The notes under the pieces are model-generated. The model saw only the letters and a list, made by a program, of their open reading frames with translations. It did not search any database and was not told the origin of the DNA. DNA of 64,000 nucleotides from Chromatiaceae bacterium (GTDB lineage Bacteria; Pseudomonadota; Gammaproteobacteria; Chromatiales; Chromatiaceae): the NCBI GenBank assembly GCA_024235395.1, contig JACKMK010000003.1, positions 310,001-374,000 of the forward strand, in the 5' to 3' direction. Position numbers and translations under genes: made by a program. Each line of letters begins with the position of its first letter. Position 1 is the first letter of the stretch. Shown here one piece after another: positions 15,457 through 24,540 of the stretch.

Positions 15457-16551
15457 ATGTTCATGCGCATACTGATGGTCATCCTGTTGCTCGGCGGGGT
15501 GTTCGGCGGCATCTTCTATTGGAAGCAGCAATCGATGCAGCAGATGGCCGCGGCCCAGGCCGGCGGACCGCCACCACCGGTGATCGCCGTCACGCCGGCC
15601 CAGCAGGAGACCTGGCAGCCGTTTCTGCAGGTGGTCGGAAGCCTGACTGCGGTCGCCGGGATCGAAGTCACCAGCGAGGTCGGCGGACAGATCAGCGCGA
15701 TCCACTTCAGTTCGGGCGAGCAGGTGAGGCAGGGCGACCTGCTGCTCGAACTCGACGACGACACCGATCAGGCCCAACTGCGTGGCCTGGTCGCGGAGCG
15801 CACCCTCGCGCGCCTCAAGTTCGAACGGGTCGCCAAACTGGTGCGCGAGAAGTCCGTCTCCAAATCGGACTACGACGAGGGGCGGGCGACCCTGGACAAC
15901 GCCGAGGCGCTGGTCTCGGCACAGCAAGCGCTGATCGCAAAGAAGAGCGTTCGCGCGCCGTTCGATGGCCGGCTTGGCATCCGCCGGGTCGACCTCGGCG
16001 AATACCTGACACCCGGCGCCCCGATCGTGCCACTGGAAAAACTCGACCCCATCTTCGCTGATTTCACGCTGCCGGAACGCGAATTGGCGCGGGTCGCCGT
16101 CGGCCAGACGATCGATATCCGGGTGCAGGCGTATACGGATGAGACCTTCGCCGGCCGTATCACCGCGATCGACCCCGGGGTCAATGTCGGCAGCCGCACC
16201 TTCCGCGTGCGCGGTGAACTGGAGAACGCCTCAAACCAACTCAGACCTGGCATGTTCGCGGATATTCGCGTCAATTTGCCGCAAGAAGAGCACGTGATCA
16301 CGGTACCGAGCACGGCCATCAGCTACGCACCATACGGCGACTCGGTATTCGTGATCGAGAACAAGGAGGGCGCGACGGTGGCCACCCGGCGGCAGGTCGA
16401 GATCGGCGCAACCCGCGACGGGCGGGTCGCCGTGGTGTCCGGTCTGCAGGTCGGCGAGCAGGTGGTCAGTGCCGGGCACAACAAGCTGCGCAGCGGCCAG
16501 GCGGTGAAGGTCGAGACGCCGACCGCGGCCGTCGCGGCGAAGGCGGACTGA
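15457..16551 (+). CDS. RND efflux periplasmic adaptor (membrane fusion protein)
   Basis: 364 aa from ATG at 15457, preceded by GAGGA. A single N-terminal membrane anchor (ILMVILLLGGVFGGIFYW) comes first. The HlyD/AcrA layout follows: a lipoyl half (VVGSLTAVAGIEVTSEVGGQ), a short coiled-coil hairpin, the second lipoyl half (KSVRAPFDGRLGIRRVDLGE), a beta-barrel (FAGRITAIDPGVN) and a membrane-proximal domain. Its stop overlaps the pump start by one base. There is no outer-membrane channel gene nearby, so a TolC encoded elsewhere is probably used. Confidence 0.95.
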   Translation: MFMRILMVILLLGGVFGGIFYWKQQSMQQMAAAQAGGPPPPVIAVTPAQQETWQPFLQVVGSLTAVAGIEVTSEVGGQISAIHFSSGEQVRQGDLLLELDDDTDQAQLRGLVAERTLARLKFERVAKLVREKSVSKSDYDEGRATLDNAEALVSAQQALIAKKSVRAPFDGRLGIRRVDLGEYLTPGAPIVPLEKLDPIFADFTLPERELARVAVGQTIDIRVQAYTDETFAGRITAIDPGVNVGSRTFRVRGELENASNQLRPGMFADIRVNLPQEEHVITVPSTAISYAPYGDSVFVIENKEGATVATRRQVEIGATRDGRVAVVSGLQVGEQVVSAGHNKLRSGQAVKVETPTAAVAAKAD

Positions 16552-19500
16552 TGCGCTTAACCGATACCTATATCCAGCGTCCGGTCCTGGCCAGCGTGGT
16601 CAGCCTGCTGATCTTCGTCGTCGGGCTGCGCGCGATCGGTTCGCTGGAGGTCCGCCAGTACCCGAAGACCCAGGACACCGTGGTCACGGTGAGCACCAGC
16701 TATCCGGGTGCGAGCAGCGAGCTGGTCAAGGGCTTCATCACGACGCCGCTGCAGCAGGCGATCGCGGAGGCGCAGGGGATCGATTACCTGTCGTCGACCA
16801 GCCGACAGGGCCAGTCGGTGATCGAGGCGCATATGCGCCTCAACTATCCACCAAACGATGCCGTCGCCGAGATCCAGGCGAAGGTCGCCAGCCGCCGCAA
16901 CGTGCTGCCGGAAGACGCCCAGGACCCGGTGATCACCTCGCAGACGGGCGACCGTACTGCGCTGATGTACCTCGCTTTTTATAGCGACGCGATGCAGTCG
17001 TCGCAGATCAACGATTACCTGCTGCGCGTGGTACAGCCGAAGCTGCAGGCGCTGCCCGGCGTCGCCAAGGCGGAACTGATAGGCAACAAGACCTTCGCGA
17101 TGCGCGTCTGGCTCGATCCACGGCGAATGGCGGCGCTCGGGGTGACCGCGCAGGAGGTCGCCGAGGTATTGCGCGCCAACAACTTCCTGTCAGGCATCGG
17201 CCAGGCACGCGGCGAGTACACCGTGATCGATCTCAGCGCCACCACCGACGTGGCCGATGTCGAGGACTTCCGCAACCTCGTGGTGCGCAGCAGCGGTGCG
17301 ACCCTGGTACGTCTGCGTGACATCGCGCGCGTAGAACTCGGCTCGGAGGACTACGACTCGGCGACCTGGTACAAGGGCAAACCGGCGATCTTCGTCGGCG
17401 TGTCGCAGGCGCCGGGAGCGAACCCGCTGACCGTCGCCAAAGAGGTCCACAGGGCGATGGCCGGTGTCCGCAGCCAGCTGCCCTCCAGTCTCGAGGCGCA
17501 TATCCCCTACGATGCGAGCGCGTTCATCCAGGACTCGATCGACGAGGTGTTCACGACGCTGATCGAGGCGGTGCTGATCGTGCTGGTGGTGATCTTCCTG
17601 TCGCTCGGCTCCCTGCGCGCGGCGATAGTCCCCGGGGTCGCGGTGCCGCTGTCGCTGGTCGGTGCCGCGTTTCTGATGCTGCTGGCCGGATTCTCGATCA
17701 ACCTGCTGACCCTGCTGGCGATGGTGCTCGCGATCGGCCTCGTGGTGGACGACGCGATCGTCGTGGTCGAAAACGTGCATCGACACATCGAGATGGGCAA
17801 ATCACGCTTCCAGGCGGCGATCGACGGGGCACGCGAACTCGGCCTGCCGATCATCGCGATGACGACCACGCTGGTCGCCGTGTACGCACCGATCGGCTTC
17901 ATGGGGGGCTTGGTCGGCACCCTGTTCACCGAATTCGCGTTCTCGCTGGCCGGCGCGGTGCTGATCTCGGGCGTGGTTGCGTTGACGCTGTCGCCCATGC
18001 TGTCGTCGAAGGTGCTGCAACCGGCCGGCAACCAGGGCCGCTTCGAACACTGGGTCGAACGCTTCTTCGACGGTCTGTCGAACTTTTACCTCCGCCGTCT
18101 CAGGGGTGCGCTGAATTATCTCCCGGCGACCCTGTTGTTCGCACTCGGCGTGCTGACCAGCATCTACTTCATGTTCGTGACCAGCAAGGCGGAGCTCGCG
18201 CCGACGGAGGACCAGAGCATCCTGTTCTTTCAGGCAGTGGCGCCGCAGACGGCCTCACTGGAATACGACGAGCTGTACACGCGCGAGATCATTTCGGCCT
18301 TCGAAAAGGTCCCGGAGTACAAGGAAAGTTTCCTGCTGTTGGGTTTTGGCGGCGAGGGCAACGTGGTGTTCGGCGGCTTCAAGATGGACCAGCCGGCCAA
18401 GCGCGCACGTTCGCAGATGGAGGTGTTTCCCGATGTGCAGGCCCTGTTGAGCCAGATCGCCGGCCTGCAGATCGCGGTCTTCCCGCGACCCAGTCTGCCG
18501 GGCAGCAGCGGCCTGCCGTTCCAGTTCGTGGTGCAGAGCGACAGCGATTTCCGCGACATCGACGAGGTCGCAGATCAGTTGGTAGGGCGGGGCATGGCCA
18601 GCGGCCAGTTCCAGTTCCTGCGCAAGGCGGTCGAGTTCTCGCGCCCTAAGGCGATCCTGGTGATCGATCGCAACCGCGCGGCCGATCTCGGCATCACGAT
18701 GGCCGACATCGGCCGCAACCTGGCAACCCTGCTCGGCGGCAACGACGTCAACCGGTTCAGCCTCGAAGGACGCAGCTACAAGGTGATACCGCAGGCCGAA
18801 CGCATGTTCCGCCTGAACCCCGAGATGCTCGGCGACTACTACGTCCGCAGCGCAACCGGCGAACAGGTGCCGTTGTCGGCGCTGGTGCGCATCGAGCGCA
18901 CTGTCGAGCCGAGCAAGCGCAGTCAGTTCCAGCAGCTCAATTCGGTCACCGTGGAAGGCCTGATGGCGCCAGGGGTATCCGAAGGACAGGCGATGGCGGC
19001 CATGGAACGGATTGCGAGCGAGGTCTTCCCGCGCGGCTTCACGTTCGACTACACCGGAGCGACGCGCCAGTTCGCCCAGCAGGGCAGCGCCCTGGTGCTG
19101 ACCTTCTTCATGTCGCTGCTGGTGATCTACCTGGTGCTCGCAGCCCAGTTCGAGAGCTGGCGCGACCCATTGATCATCCTGGTCTCGGTGCCGATGTCGA
19201 TCGCCGGCGCACTCGCCTTCCTGACGCTCGGATTCGCGACGGTCAACATCTACACCCAGGTCGGTCTGATCACGCTGATCGGTCTGATCGCGAAGAACGG
19301 CATCCTGATCGTCGAATTCGCCAACCAGCTGCAGATCGAGGAAGGGCTCGACAAACGCGCCGCGATCGAGCGTGCCTCGACGATCCGCCTGCGCCCGATC
19401 CTGATGACCACGGTGGCGATGCTGGTGGCGATGGTCCCGCTGTTGACCGCCAGCGGCCCCGGCGCGGTGAGCCGCTTCGACATCGGCCTGGTGATCACCA

Positions 19501-19622
19501 CGGGGCTCGGCATCGGCACGCTGTTTACGCTGTTCGTGGTCCCGGCCGTCTACCTGCTGCTGGCACGCGACCACCAGGCGCAGACGTCGGGGGCGCTGCC
19601 AGACGCCGCTGTCGAGCGCTGA
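16551..19622 (+). CDS. RND multidrug efflux permease (HAE1 family)
   Basis: 1023 aa, standard for AcrB/MexF-like inner-membrane proton/drug antiporters. It begins RLTDTYIQRPVLASV and has twelve TM segments with two large periplasmic loops. The TM4 proton-relay pair is in GLVVDDAIVVVENV (Asp-Asp), and the TM10 Lys is in GLIAKNGILIVEFAN. Closest in feel to the MexK/MexW and OqxB-type pumps, but I do not name it. Substrates cannot be read from sequence. Confidence 0.95.
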   Translation: MRLTDTYIQRPVLASVVSLLIFVVGLRAIGSLEVRQYPKTQDTVVTVSTSYPGASSELVKGFITTPLQQAIAEAQGIDYLSSTSRQGQSVIEAHMRLNYPPNDAVAEIQAKVASRRNVLPEDAQDPVITSQTGDRTALMYLAFYSDAMQSSQINDYLLRVVQPKLQALPGVAKAELIGNKTFAMRVWLDPRRMAALGVTAQEVAEVLRANNFLSGIGQARGEYTVIDLSATTDVADVEDFRNLVVRSSGATLVRLRDIARVELGSEDYDSATWYKGKPAIFVGVSQAPGANPLTVAKEVHRAMAGVRSQLPSSLEAHIPYDASAFIQDSIDEVFTTLIEAVLIVLVVIFLSLGSLRAAIVPGVAVPLSLVGAAFLMLLAGFSINLLTLLAMVLAIGLVVDDAIVVVENVHRHIEMGKSRFQAAIDGARELGLPIIAMTTTLVAVYAPIGFMGGLVGTLFTEFAFSLAGAVLISGVVALTLSPMLSSKVLQPAGNQGRFEHWVERFFDGLSNFYLRRLRGALNYLPATLLFALGVLTSIYFMFVTSKAELAPTEDQSILFFQAVAPQTASLEYDELYTREIISAFEKVPEYKESFLLLGFGGEGNVVFGGFKMDQPAKRARSQMEVFPDVQALLSQIAGLQIAVFPRPSLPGSSGLPFQFVVQSDSDFRDIDEVADQLVGRGMASGQFQFLRKAVEFSRPKAILVIDRNRAADLGITMADIGRNLATLLGGNDVNRFSLEGRSYKVIPQAERMFRLNPEMLGDYYVRSATGEQVPLSALVRIERTVEPSKRSQFQQLNSVTVEGLMAPGVSEGQAMAAMERIASEVFPRGFTFDYTGATRQFAQQGSALVLTFFMSLLVIYLVLAAQFESWRDPLIILVSVPMSIAGALAFLTLGFATVNIYTQVGLITLIGLIAKNGILIVEFANQLQIEEGLDKRAAIERASTIRLRPILMTTVAMLVAMVPLLTASGPGAVSRFDIGLVITTGLGIGTLFTLFVVPAVYLLLARDHQAQTSGALPDAAVER

Positions 19623-19697
19623 CGCGGGCCCGCCAGCCGACGGGGAAGGGTGCAGCGGAATGTTACCCGGCAGGCAACTTCAGTGCCGTGCGGGGAT

Positions 19698-20333
19698 TCA
19701 GTGCAGGCACTCGCCGACCGAGCCGGCGGCACAACGGCGCCCGTCGATCCAGGTCGCATCATCCATCCGCGCTGCCATGAACTCTGTATCGACCAGCGTC
19801 GCCCCGGTGAGGTCGGCTCCGTCGAGATCCGCGTCCATGAACAACGCACTGTTCAGCCTGGCGTCCTTCAAACGGGTACCGCGCAGGTGGGCATTGTTGA
19901 ACGCGCAGTTGCTCAGGTCGGCACCACTGAGGTCGGCACCATCCAACTGTGCATCGTTGAAGCTCGCATCCTGCAGCCGGGAACCGCGCAGCGAGGCACC
20001 ACGCAGGTCGGCACCATCGAACTGGCCGCCGGAGAGGTCCAGATCCTTCCACTGCACACCACGCAGGTCCTGACCGGTGCAGTTCATCGTCGGCCCGGGC
20101 TCAGCGATCGTGCACGGTCTGGATCGGGTGATCGTTCCGCCCGGGTGACCGATGCGCAGCGTGCGCTGATTGCCGAACCGGTCAGCCTCCTCGATCAGGA
20201 CCTGGCCGCTGTCCGCAGCACCGGACGGCGAAGACGAATCGACGGCATCCACGTCGCCACGATATTCGGTGGTGCCCGCATGTGACGTCGTGAGGCAACA
20301 GAGCAACAGCCAGGGGAAACAGCGAATAGGCAT
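19698..20333 (-). CDS. Secreted pentapeptide-repeat protein
   Basis: 211 aa. A signal peptide (FPWLLLCCLTTSHAG) is followed by about 70 residues without known features. From about residue 85 to 195 there is a run of pentapeptide A(D/N)LXX repeats, for example LDLSGGQFDGADLRGASL and DGADLSGADLSNCAF, predicted to form a right-handed quadrilateral beta-helix. Cys residues near both ends (CTIAEPGPTMNC, RRCAAGSVGEC) could form disulfides in the periplasm. It lies 77 bp downstream of the repeat-protein gene at 20411, on the same strand, with a GC hairpin between. Confidence 0.85.
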   Translation of the reverse strand: MPIRCFPWLLLCCLTTSHAGTTEYRGDVDAVDSSSPSGAADSGQVLIEEADRFGNQRTLRIGHPGGTITRSRPCTIAEPGPTMNCTGQDLRGVQWKDLDLSGGQFDGADLRGASLRGSRLQDASFNDAQLDGADLSGADLSNCAFNNAHLRGTRLKDARLNSALFMDADLDGADLTGATLVDTEFMAARMDDATWIDGRRCAAGSVGECLH

Positions 20334-20373
20334 CGCAGAGGCCTTGTAGGGCAGGGCAGTGGATGCCCTGGGC

Positions 20374-20397
20374 GCCCCGGGACGGATGCCCCGGGGC
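20374..20397 (-). terminator. GC-rich hairpin after the five-repeat protein gene
   Basis: GCCCCGGG (20374-20381) pairs with CCCGGGGC (20390-20397) around an 8-nt loop, just downstream of the stop at 20411. No T-run follows on the minus strand, so it may be a processing or attenuation hairpin between this gene and the pentapeptide gene. Confidence 0.5.
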
Positions 20398-20410
20398 AGT
20401 CATCAGACGA

Positions 20411-21034
20411 TCAGTCGACCGAGCCGATGCTCATCTTCTGCTTGTTCAGCAGACCGGACTGGTTCTGGTTGACGCTGTTGACGCGCGTCGTCGTATTCAC
20501 GCTCCCGATCACGTTCGAGTCCTTGACCGAACCGATGTTGGCCTCCTGCTTGTTCAGCAGGCCGGACTGGTTCTGGTTCAGGCTGTTGACGCGGGTGTTG
20601 GTGTTGACGCTGCCGATCACGTTCGAACCCTTGACCGAACCGACGTTGGCTTCCTGCTTGTTGAGCAGGCCGGACTGGTTCTGGTTCAGCCGGTTGACGC
20701 TGGTGTCGGACTTGACACTGCCGATCACGTTCGAGTCCTTGACCGAGCCGACATTGGCTTCCTGCTTGTTCAACAGGCCAGACTGATTCTGGTTGATGCT
20801 GTTGACACGGGTCTTGGAATCGACGCTGCCGATGACGTTCGAGTCACTCACGCCGCCGATCGTCGCTTCCTGCTTGTTCAGCAGGCCGGACTGGTTCTGG
20901 TTGGCGCGGTTGACGCGCACATCGGATTTGACGCTACCGATCACGTTCGACTCGGCGAACGCATAGCCGGCGCCGCCGATTCCGATGGCTGCAGCCATGA
21001 CGGCGGCAGACAATACACGAATCTTGTTCTTCAT
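20411..21034 (-). CDS. Secreted protein of five 36-residue repeats (SNVIG family, member 1)
   Basis: 207 aa. A 27-residue signal peptide (MKNKIRVLSAAVMAAAIG...GYAFA) is followed by one Glu and five head-to-tail repeats of 36 residues, the last one residue shorter. Each repeat begins SNVIGSV, has a variable central VN/RVN region and contains NQNQSGLLNKQEA, then GSVKD. The core QSGLLNKQ fits the curlin pattern QxGxxNx(A/Q), but curlin repeats are about 22 residues, so this is not ordinary CsgA. There are no Cys and few aromatic residues; Asn, Gln, Ser and Val dominate. A beta-solenoid or amyloid-like extracellular fibre subunit is a reasonable guess. Members 2 and 3 are at 55908 and 59626. An OmpA-like gene precedes it on the same strand. 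Confidence 0.85.
   Translation of the reverse strand: MKNKIRVLSAAVMAAAIGIGGAGYAFAESNVIGSVKSDVRVNRANQNQSGLLNKQEATIGGVSDSNVIGSVDSKTRVNSINQNQSGLLNKQEANVGSVKDSNVIGSVKSDTSVNRLNQNQSGLLNKQEANVGSVKGSNVIGSVNTNTRVNSLNQNQSGLLNKQEANIGSVKDSNVIGSVNTTTRVNSVNQNQSGLLNKQKMSIGSVD
20414..20950 (-). repeat. Five tandem 108-bp coding repeats
   Basis: The DNA encoding the five 36-residue units is itself a tandem array with a period of 108 bp. Copies are similar but not identical, with many synonymous changes in the QSGLLNKQ block, so the array looks old and selected at protein level. Confidence 0.85.
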
Positions 21035-21155
21035 AGTCCTTCCCTCATTCAGACGGTATTGGTGTTGTGGGCTTCCTGACTTTTCCTGGTCGTTTCTAAG
21101 GCGCTGTCCCTGCACCCATTCGTTTCTTCCGGCTCCCGGAAGCAGTACGAACCCT

Positions 21156-21731
21156 CTAGTTGGCCGCGCGCAGCTGCACGCGGCGGTTCTCCGCGGCAAA
21201 CGGATCTGCCGCATTGATCGGATCCCTTGCGCCGCGCCCCTCGACAACCAACAGCGCGGCATTGATGCCGTGCCGTTTCACCAGGTAGTCGCGGACCGCC
21301 TTCGCGCGTTCGAGGGACAATCTTTGATTATAGGACGGATTCCCATAGGCGTCGGTATGCCCCTCGACCATGACGCGGATTCCGTCGGTCATCTTGATCC
21401 CCTCGGCCACCGCATCCAACTGCGGTTCATTCGCCGGCAGGATGTCGGCCGAGTTGAACGCAAACTCGATCGGCAACCCGACCACGGTGCTGCTCGACTG
21501 GGCGACTTTTTCCAGATTCGGCCCCTGCTGCACCTTGGGCTGAACCGCCGAATCAAGACTGATGCCGCGCATCTTGGGCCGCGACATTTCAGCGCCTCCG
21601 CTCAGAATATCCGCAACCTCACTGGCCTGCGGAACCTCGCCGCTGCCGTACATACGAACTCCACCTGCGTGCGCCACGGCTCCGGTAAGCAGTAGCGCGA
21701 TGCAACACAGGGTGCCTTTTGTTGTGTACAT
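21156..21731 (-). CDS. OmpA-family peptidoglycan-binding protein
   Basis: 191 aa from ATG at 21731, behind an AGGAGG site. A signal peptide (GTLCCIALLLTGAVAHA) is followed by a low-complexity linker of about 70 residues. The C-terminal OmpA/MotB domain (about 85-190) has FAFNSADILP, MVEGHTDAYGNPSYNQRLS and LERAKAVRDYL, containing the Asp and Arg that hold diaminopimelate. There is no beta-barrel domain, so it is a periplasmic cell-wall-bound protein. It lies 121 bp upstream of and co-directional with the five-repeat protein, suggesting a functional link, perhaps anchoring. Confidence 0.88.
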   Translation of the reverse strand: MYTTKGTLCCIALLLTGAVAHAGGVRMYGSGEVPQASEVADILSGGAEMSRPKMRGISLDSAVQPKVQQGPNLEKVAQSSSTVVGLPIEFAFNSADILPANEPQLDAVAEGIKMTDGIRVMVEGHTDAYGNPSYNQRLSLERAKAVRDYLVKRHGINAALLVVEGRGARDPINAADPFAAENRRVQLRAAN

Positions 21732-21803
21732 AATTGACCTCCTGCAACTTTCCTGCACTCAGCAATTGTTGTCTGTTTCGCGGCGGATGATACCGCGCTT
21801 TTC

Positions 21804-21819
21804 GTAGGAAAGAGCCTAC
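21804..21819. promoter_or_regulatory. GTAGG-N6-CCTAC dyad upstream of the OmpA-like gene
   Basis: A 5-bp inverted repeat separated by 6 bp, about 73 bp upstream of the start at 21731. Possible operator or part of the promoter; no regulator is suggested. Confidence 0.3.
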
Positions 21820-21906
21820 AGCATGCGAACGGCGGTCATCAGATGACGCGCCGCGGCAAAAATCGGCCGGAACCGACCGCTATCGGGCCCGGCCGGATGC
21901 CGTCAC

Positions 21907-23007
21907 TCAGTCGGCGGTGCCCGCGACGGCCTCGTGCATCGAGACCGGTTGGCGGCGGGCGCCCCAATCGCCCGGTTGCGCCTCGAACACGCCGGCGATC
22001 GGATGACCACAGTGCGCGCAATGGCCGGCGGCGTCCAGCTTCCATTCGCCGAGGCGATACCAGTCGCGTTCGATCACCCGCTGGCCGCAACCCGGACAGT
22101 AGGTGCTGTCGGCGTCGCTGTCGTGTACGTTGCCGACGTACACATAGTGCAGACCGGCCTGCAGCGCGATCCGGCGCGCACGCTGCAATGTCGCCAGCGG
22201 CGTGGGTGGCACATCGGTCATCTTGTAGTCCGGATGGAATGCGGAAAAATGCAGCGGGACCTCGGGGCCGAGTTTCTCGCGGAACCACGTGACGAGCTCG
22301 TGCAGTTCGCGGTCGCCATCGTTATGCCCCGGGATCAGCAGCGTCGTGACCTCGAGCCAGCAGTCGGTCTCGTTGTGGATGTACTCGAGGGTATCGAGCA
22401 CCGGTTGCAGGTGTGCGCCGGTCAGGGTGTGATAGAAGTCCTCGGTGAAGGCCTTCAGGTCGACATTGGCCGCGTCCATGTACGAAAAGAACTCGCGACG
22501 CGGCTCTTCACAGATGTAACCGGCGGTGACGGCGACCGATTTCAGTCCGTGCTCGCGAGCGGCGATCGCGGTATCGACGGCATACTCCAGAAAGATCACC
22601 GGATCGTTGTAGGTGTACGCGATGCTGCGACAGCCCAGACGCTGCGCGGTTTCGGCGATCGTCTGCGGGGATGCGCTCGATGCCAGGGTGTCGATCTCAC
22701 GCGACTTGCTGATGTCCCAGTTCTGGCAGAACTTGCATGCCAGATTGCAACCCGCCGTGCCGAACGAAAACACCGGCGTGCCGGGCAGGAAGTGATTCAG
22801 CGGTTTCTTCTCGATCGGGTCGATGCAGAACCCGCTCGAACGCCCATAGGTCGTCAGTACCAGCTGGTCGCCCTGGCGCGCGCGCACGAAACACAGGCCG
22901 CGCTGGCCGTCCTTTTTCAGGTGGCAGAAGCGCGGGCACAGATCGCACTGGATACGGCCATCGTCGAGCATGTGCCAATAGCGGCCCGGCACGGTGTCTT
23001 TGATCAC
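21907..23007 (-). CDS. amrS: AmmeMemoRadiSam system radical SAM enzyme
   Basis: 366 aa from GTG at 23007. The GGAGG lies about 6 bases upstream of it, while the earlier in-frame TTG touches the ribosome site and is unlikely. The SAM-cluster motif is in GCNLACKFCQNWDIS (CX3CX2C). The N-terminus has a second Cys set (CDLCPRFCHL) and a C-terminal zinc-ribbon-like CPGCG...CAHCG. It is encoded divergently from the two partner genes at 23156 and 23919. The reaction of this conserved trio is not established. Confidence 0.93.
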   Translation of the reverse strand: MIKDTVPGRYWHMLDDGRIQCDLCPRFCHLKKDGQRGLCFVRARQGDQLVLTTYGRSSGFCIDPIEKKPLNHFLPGTPVFSFGTAGCNLACKFCQNWDISKSREIDTLASSASPQTIAETAQRLGCRSIAYTYNDPVIFLEYAVDTAIAAREHGLKSVAVTAGYICEEPRREFFSYMDAANVDLKAFTEDFYHTLTGAHLQPVLDTLEYIHNETDCWLEVTTLLIPGHNDGDRELHELVTWFREKLGPEVPLHFSAFHPDYKMTDVPPTPLATLQRARRIALQAGLHYVYVGNVHDSDADSTYCPGCGQRVIERDWYRLGEWKLDAAGHCAHCGHPIAGVFEAQPGDWGARRQPVSMHEAVAGTAD

Positions 23008-23155
23008 GCGCAACCTCCCGGCTTGATTTCCGCCTTAAGGTGGACCATGTACTGGTTGAGCGCAGGGCAGTACCCGCCGCCGAAGGCCTGATGCATCGGG
23101 CGCTGCAGGAAAGCTGCCTCAATATTGTTTCTAGACCAAGCGCAGGACGGCAGCC

Positions 23156-23941
23156 ATGACGCACGTCAAGACGCCGGCGGTCGCCGGCCTTTTCTACCCG
23201 GAGAGCCCGCGGGAACTGCGCAGCGCCGTGCAAGACCTGATATCAGGCGCAACCGCTGCCGAGACCGAGCGGCCGCATGCGCTGATCGCGCCACACGCCG
23301 GCTATCGCTATTCGGGACCGATTGCCGCGAGTGCCTACGCGACCCTGCGCCCATGGGCCGCACAGATTCGCCGCGTCGCGGTGCTGGCACCTTCGCATCG
23401 TGTCGCCTTTCGCGGCATTGCGACCAGCAGCGCCGACGCATTCCGCACGCCCCTGGGTGACATCCCGGTCGACCGCACGGCGCTCGACGAGTTGGAACGG
23501 CTGCCCGCGGTCGGCCGGCTCGATCAGGCATTCGCCGAAGAACACGCGCTTGAGGTGCAGCTGCCGTTCCTGCAGGACGTGCTCGACGCATTCACGCTGG
23601 TACCCCTGATCGTCGGCGACGCCGACAGCGCCGAGGTCAGTCGCGTGATCGAGCGGCTGGAGCGCGACGACACGCTGATCGTCGTCAGCTCCGACCTCAG
23701 CCACTACCACGACTATCGCAGCTGCCAGCAGCGCGACCGCGAGACGACCGCACACATCGAGGAGATGCAGGGCGATGCGATCGGTCCCTACGACGCCTGC
23801 GGCGCCTATCCGATTCGTGGTCTGTTGAAATCCGCACTGCAGCATGGCTGGCGGGTGCGCACACTCGATCTGCGCAATTCCGGCGATACCTCGGGCGACC
23901 GATCGCGGGTGGTGGGTTATGGCGCCTACGCGTTCTACTGA
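23156..23941 (+). CDS. amrB: AmmeMemoRadiSam system protein B (Memo family)
   Basis: 261 aa. Memo-like dioxygenase fold: AVAGLFYPESPRELR at the N-terminus, the metal-binding histidine in LIAPHAGYRYSGPIA, EEHALEVQLPFLQ, and SSDLSHYHDY. The last 23 bp overlap the start of amrA, so the two are coupled. Confidence 0.93.
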   Translation: MTHVKTPAVAGLFYPESPRELRSAVQDLISGATAAETERPHALIAPHAGYRYSGPIAASAYATLRPWAAQIRRVAVLAPSHRVAFRGIATSSADAFRTPLGDIPVDRTALDELERLPAVGRLDQAFAEEHALEVQLPFLQDVLDAFTLVPLIVGDADSAEVSRVIERLERDDTLIVVSSDLSHYHDYRSCQQRDRETTAHIEEMQGDAIGPYDACGAYPIRGLLKSALQHGWRVRTLDLRNSGDTSGDRSRVVGYGAYAFY

Positions 23942-24524
23942 GGAGGCCCTGCCGCGGCTCGCCGACGCGCATCGGGCGACGCTGCTGGACGTCGCGCGGC
24001 GCTCCATCGAACACGGATTGCAGACCGGACGCCCGCTCGTGGTGAGCGCGTCGGAGTATCACCCGGCCCTCAAGGCGATGCGCGCGAGTTTCGTCACCTT
24101 GCAGCTGCGCGGCCAGCTGCGCGGTTGCATCGGCCATCTGGAGGCAGTCCAGCCGCTGGTCGTGGACGTGGCCGAAAACGCATTTGCCGCGGCCTTCCGG
24201 GACCCCCGCTTCGCGCCGCTGAGCCGCGCTGAGTGGCCCGCGGTCGAGATCCACCTGTCGATCCTGAGCCCGCCGGAACCGCTGCAGTTCACCGACGAGG
24301 CCGATCTGATCGGCCAACTGCAGCCAGGCGTGGACGGACTCATACTGCGTGACGGACGCAGCCGCGGGACCTTCCTGCCTTCGGTCTGGGAAGGCCTGCC
24401 CGATCCGGTCGACTTCCTGACACAGCTGAAGCGCAAGGCGGGTCTCGCAGCGAATCACTGGTCGGAACACATCCAGGTGTTCCGCTATCGCACCGAGAGC
24501 TTCGCCGACACCGACCTCGCCTAG
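23919..24524 (+). CDS. amrA: AmmeMemoRadiSam system protein A (AMMECR1 domain)
   Basis: 201 aa from ATG at 23919 inside the end of amrB. AMMECR1 signatures are LRGQLRGCIGHLEA (the invariant LRGCIG), AFRDPRFAPLS, EIHLSILSPPE and GTFLPSVWEGLPDP. Third part of the trio with amrB and the divergent radical SAM gene. Confidence 0.93.
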   Translation: MAPTRSTEEALPRLADAHRATLLDVARRSIEHGLQTGRPLVVSASEYHPALKAMRASFVTLQLRGQLRGCIGHLEAVQPLVVDVAENAFAAAFRDPRFAPLSRAEWPAVEIHLSILSPPEPLQFTDEADLIGQLQPGVDGLILRDGRSRGTFLPSVWEGLPDPVDFLTQLKRKAGLAANHWSEHIQVFRYRTESFADTDLA

Positions 24525-24540
24525 CGCGGGCTGGTCGCAC

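Noticed and set aside
20414..20950. The 108-bp tandem array as a CRISPR or non-coding satellite
   Set aside because: The period is 36 codons in frame, substitutions are largely synonymous in conserved blocks, and the gene has a signal peptide and stop.
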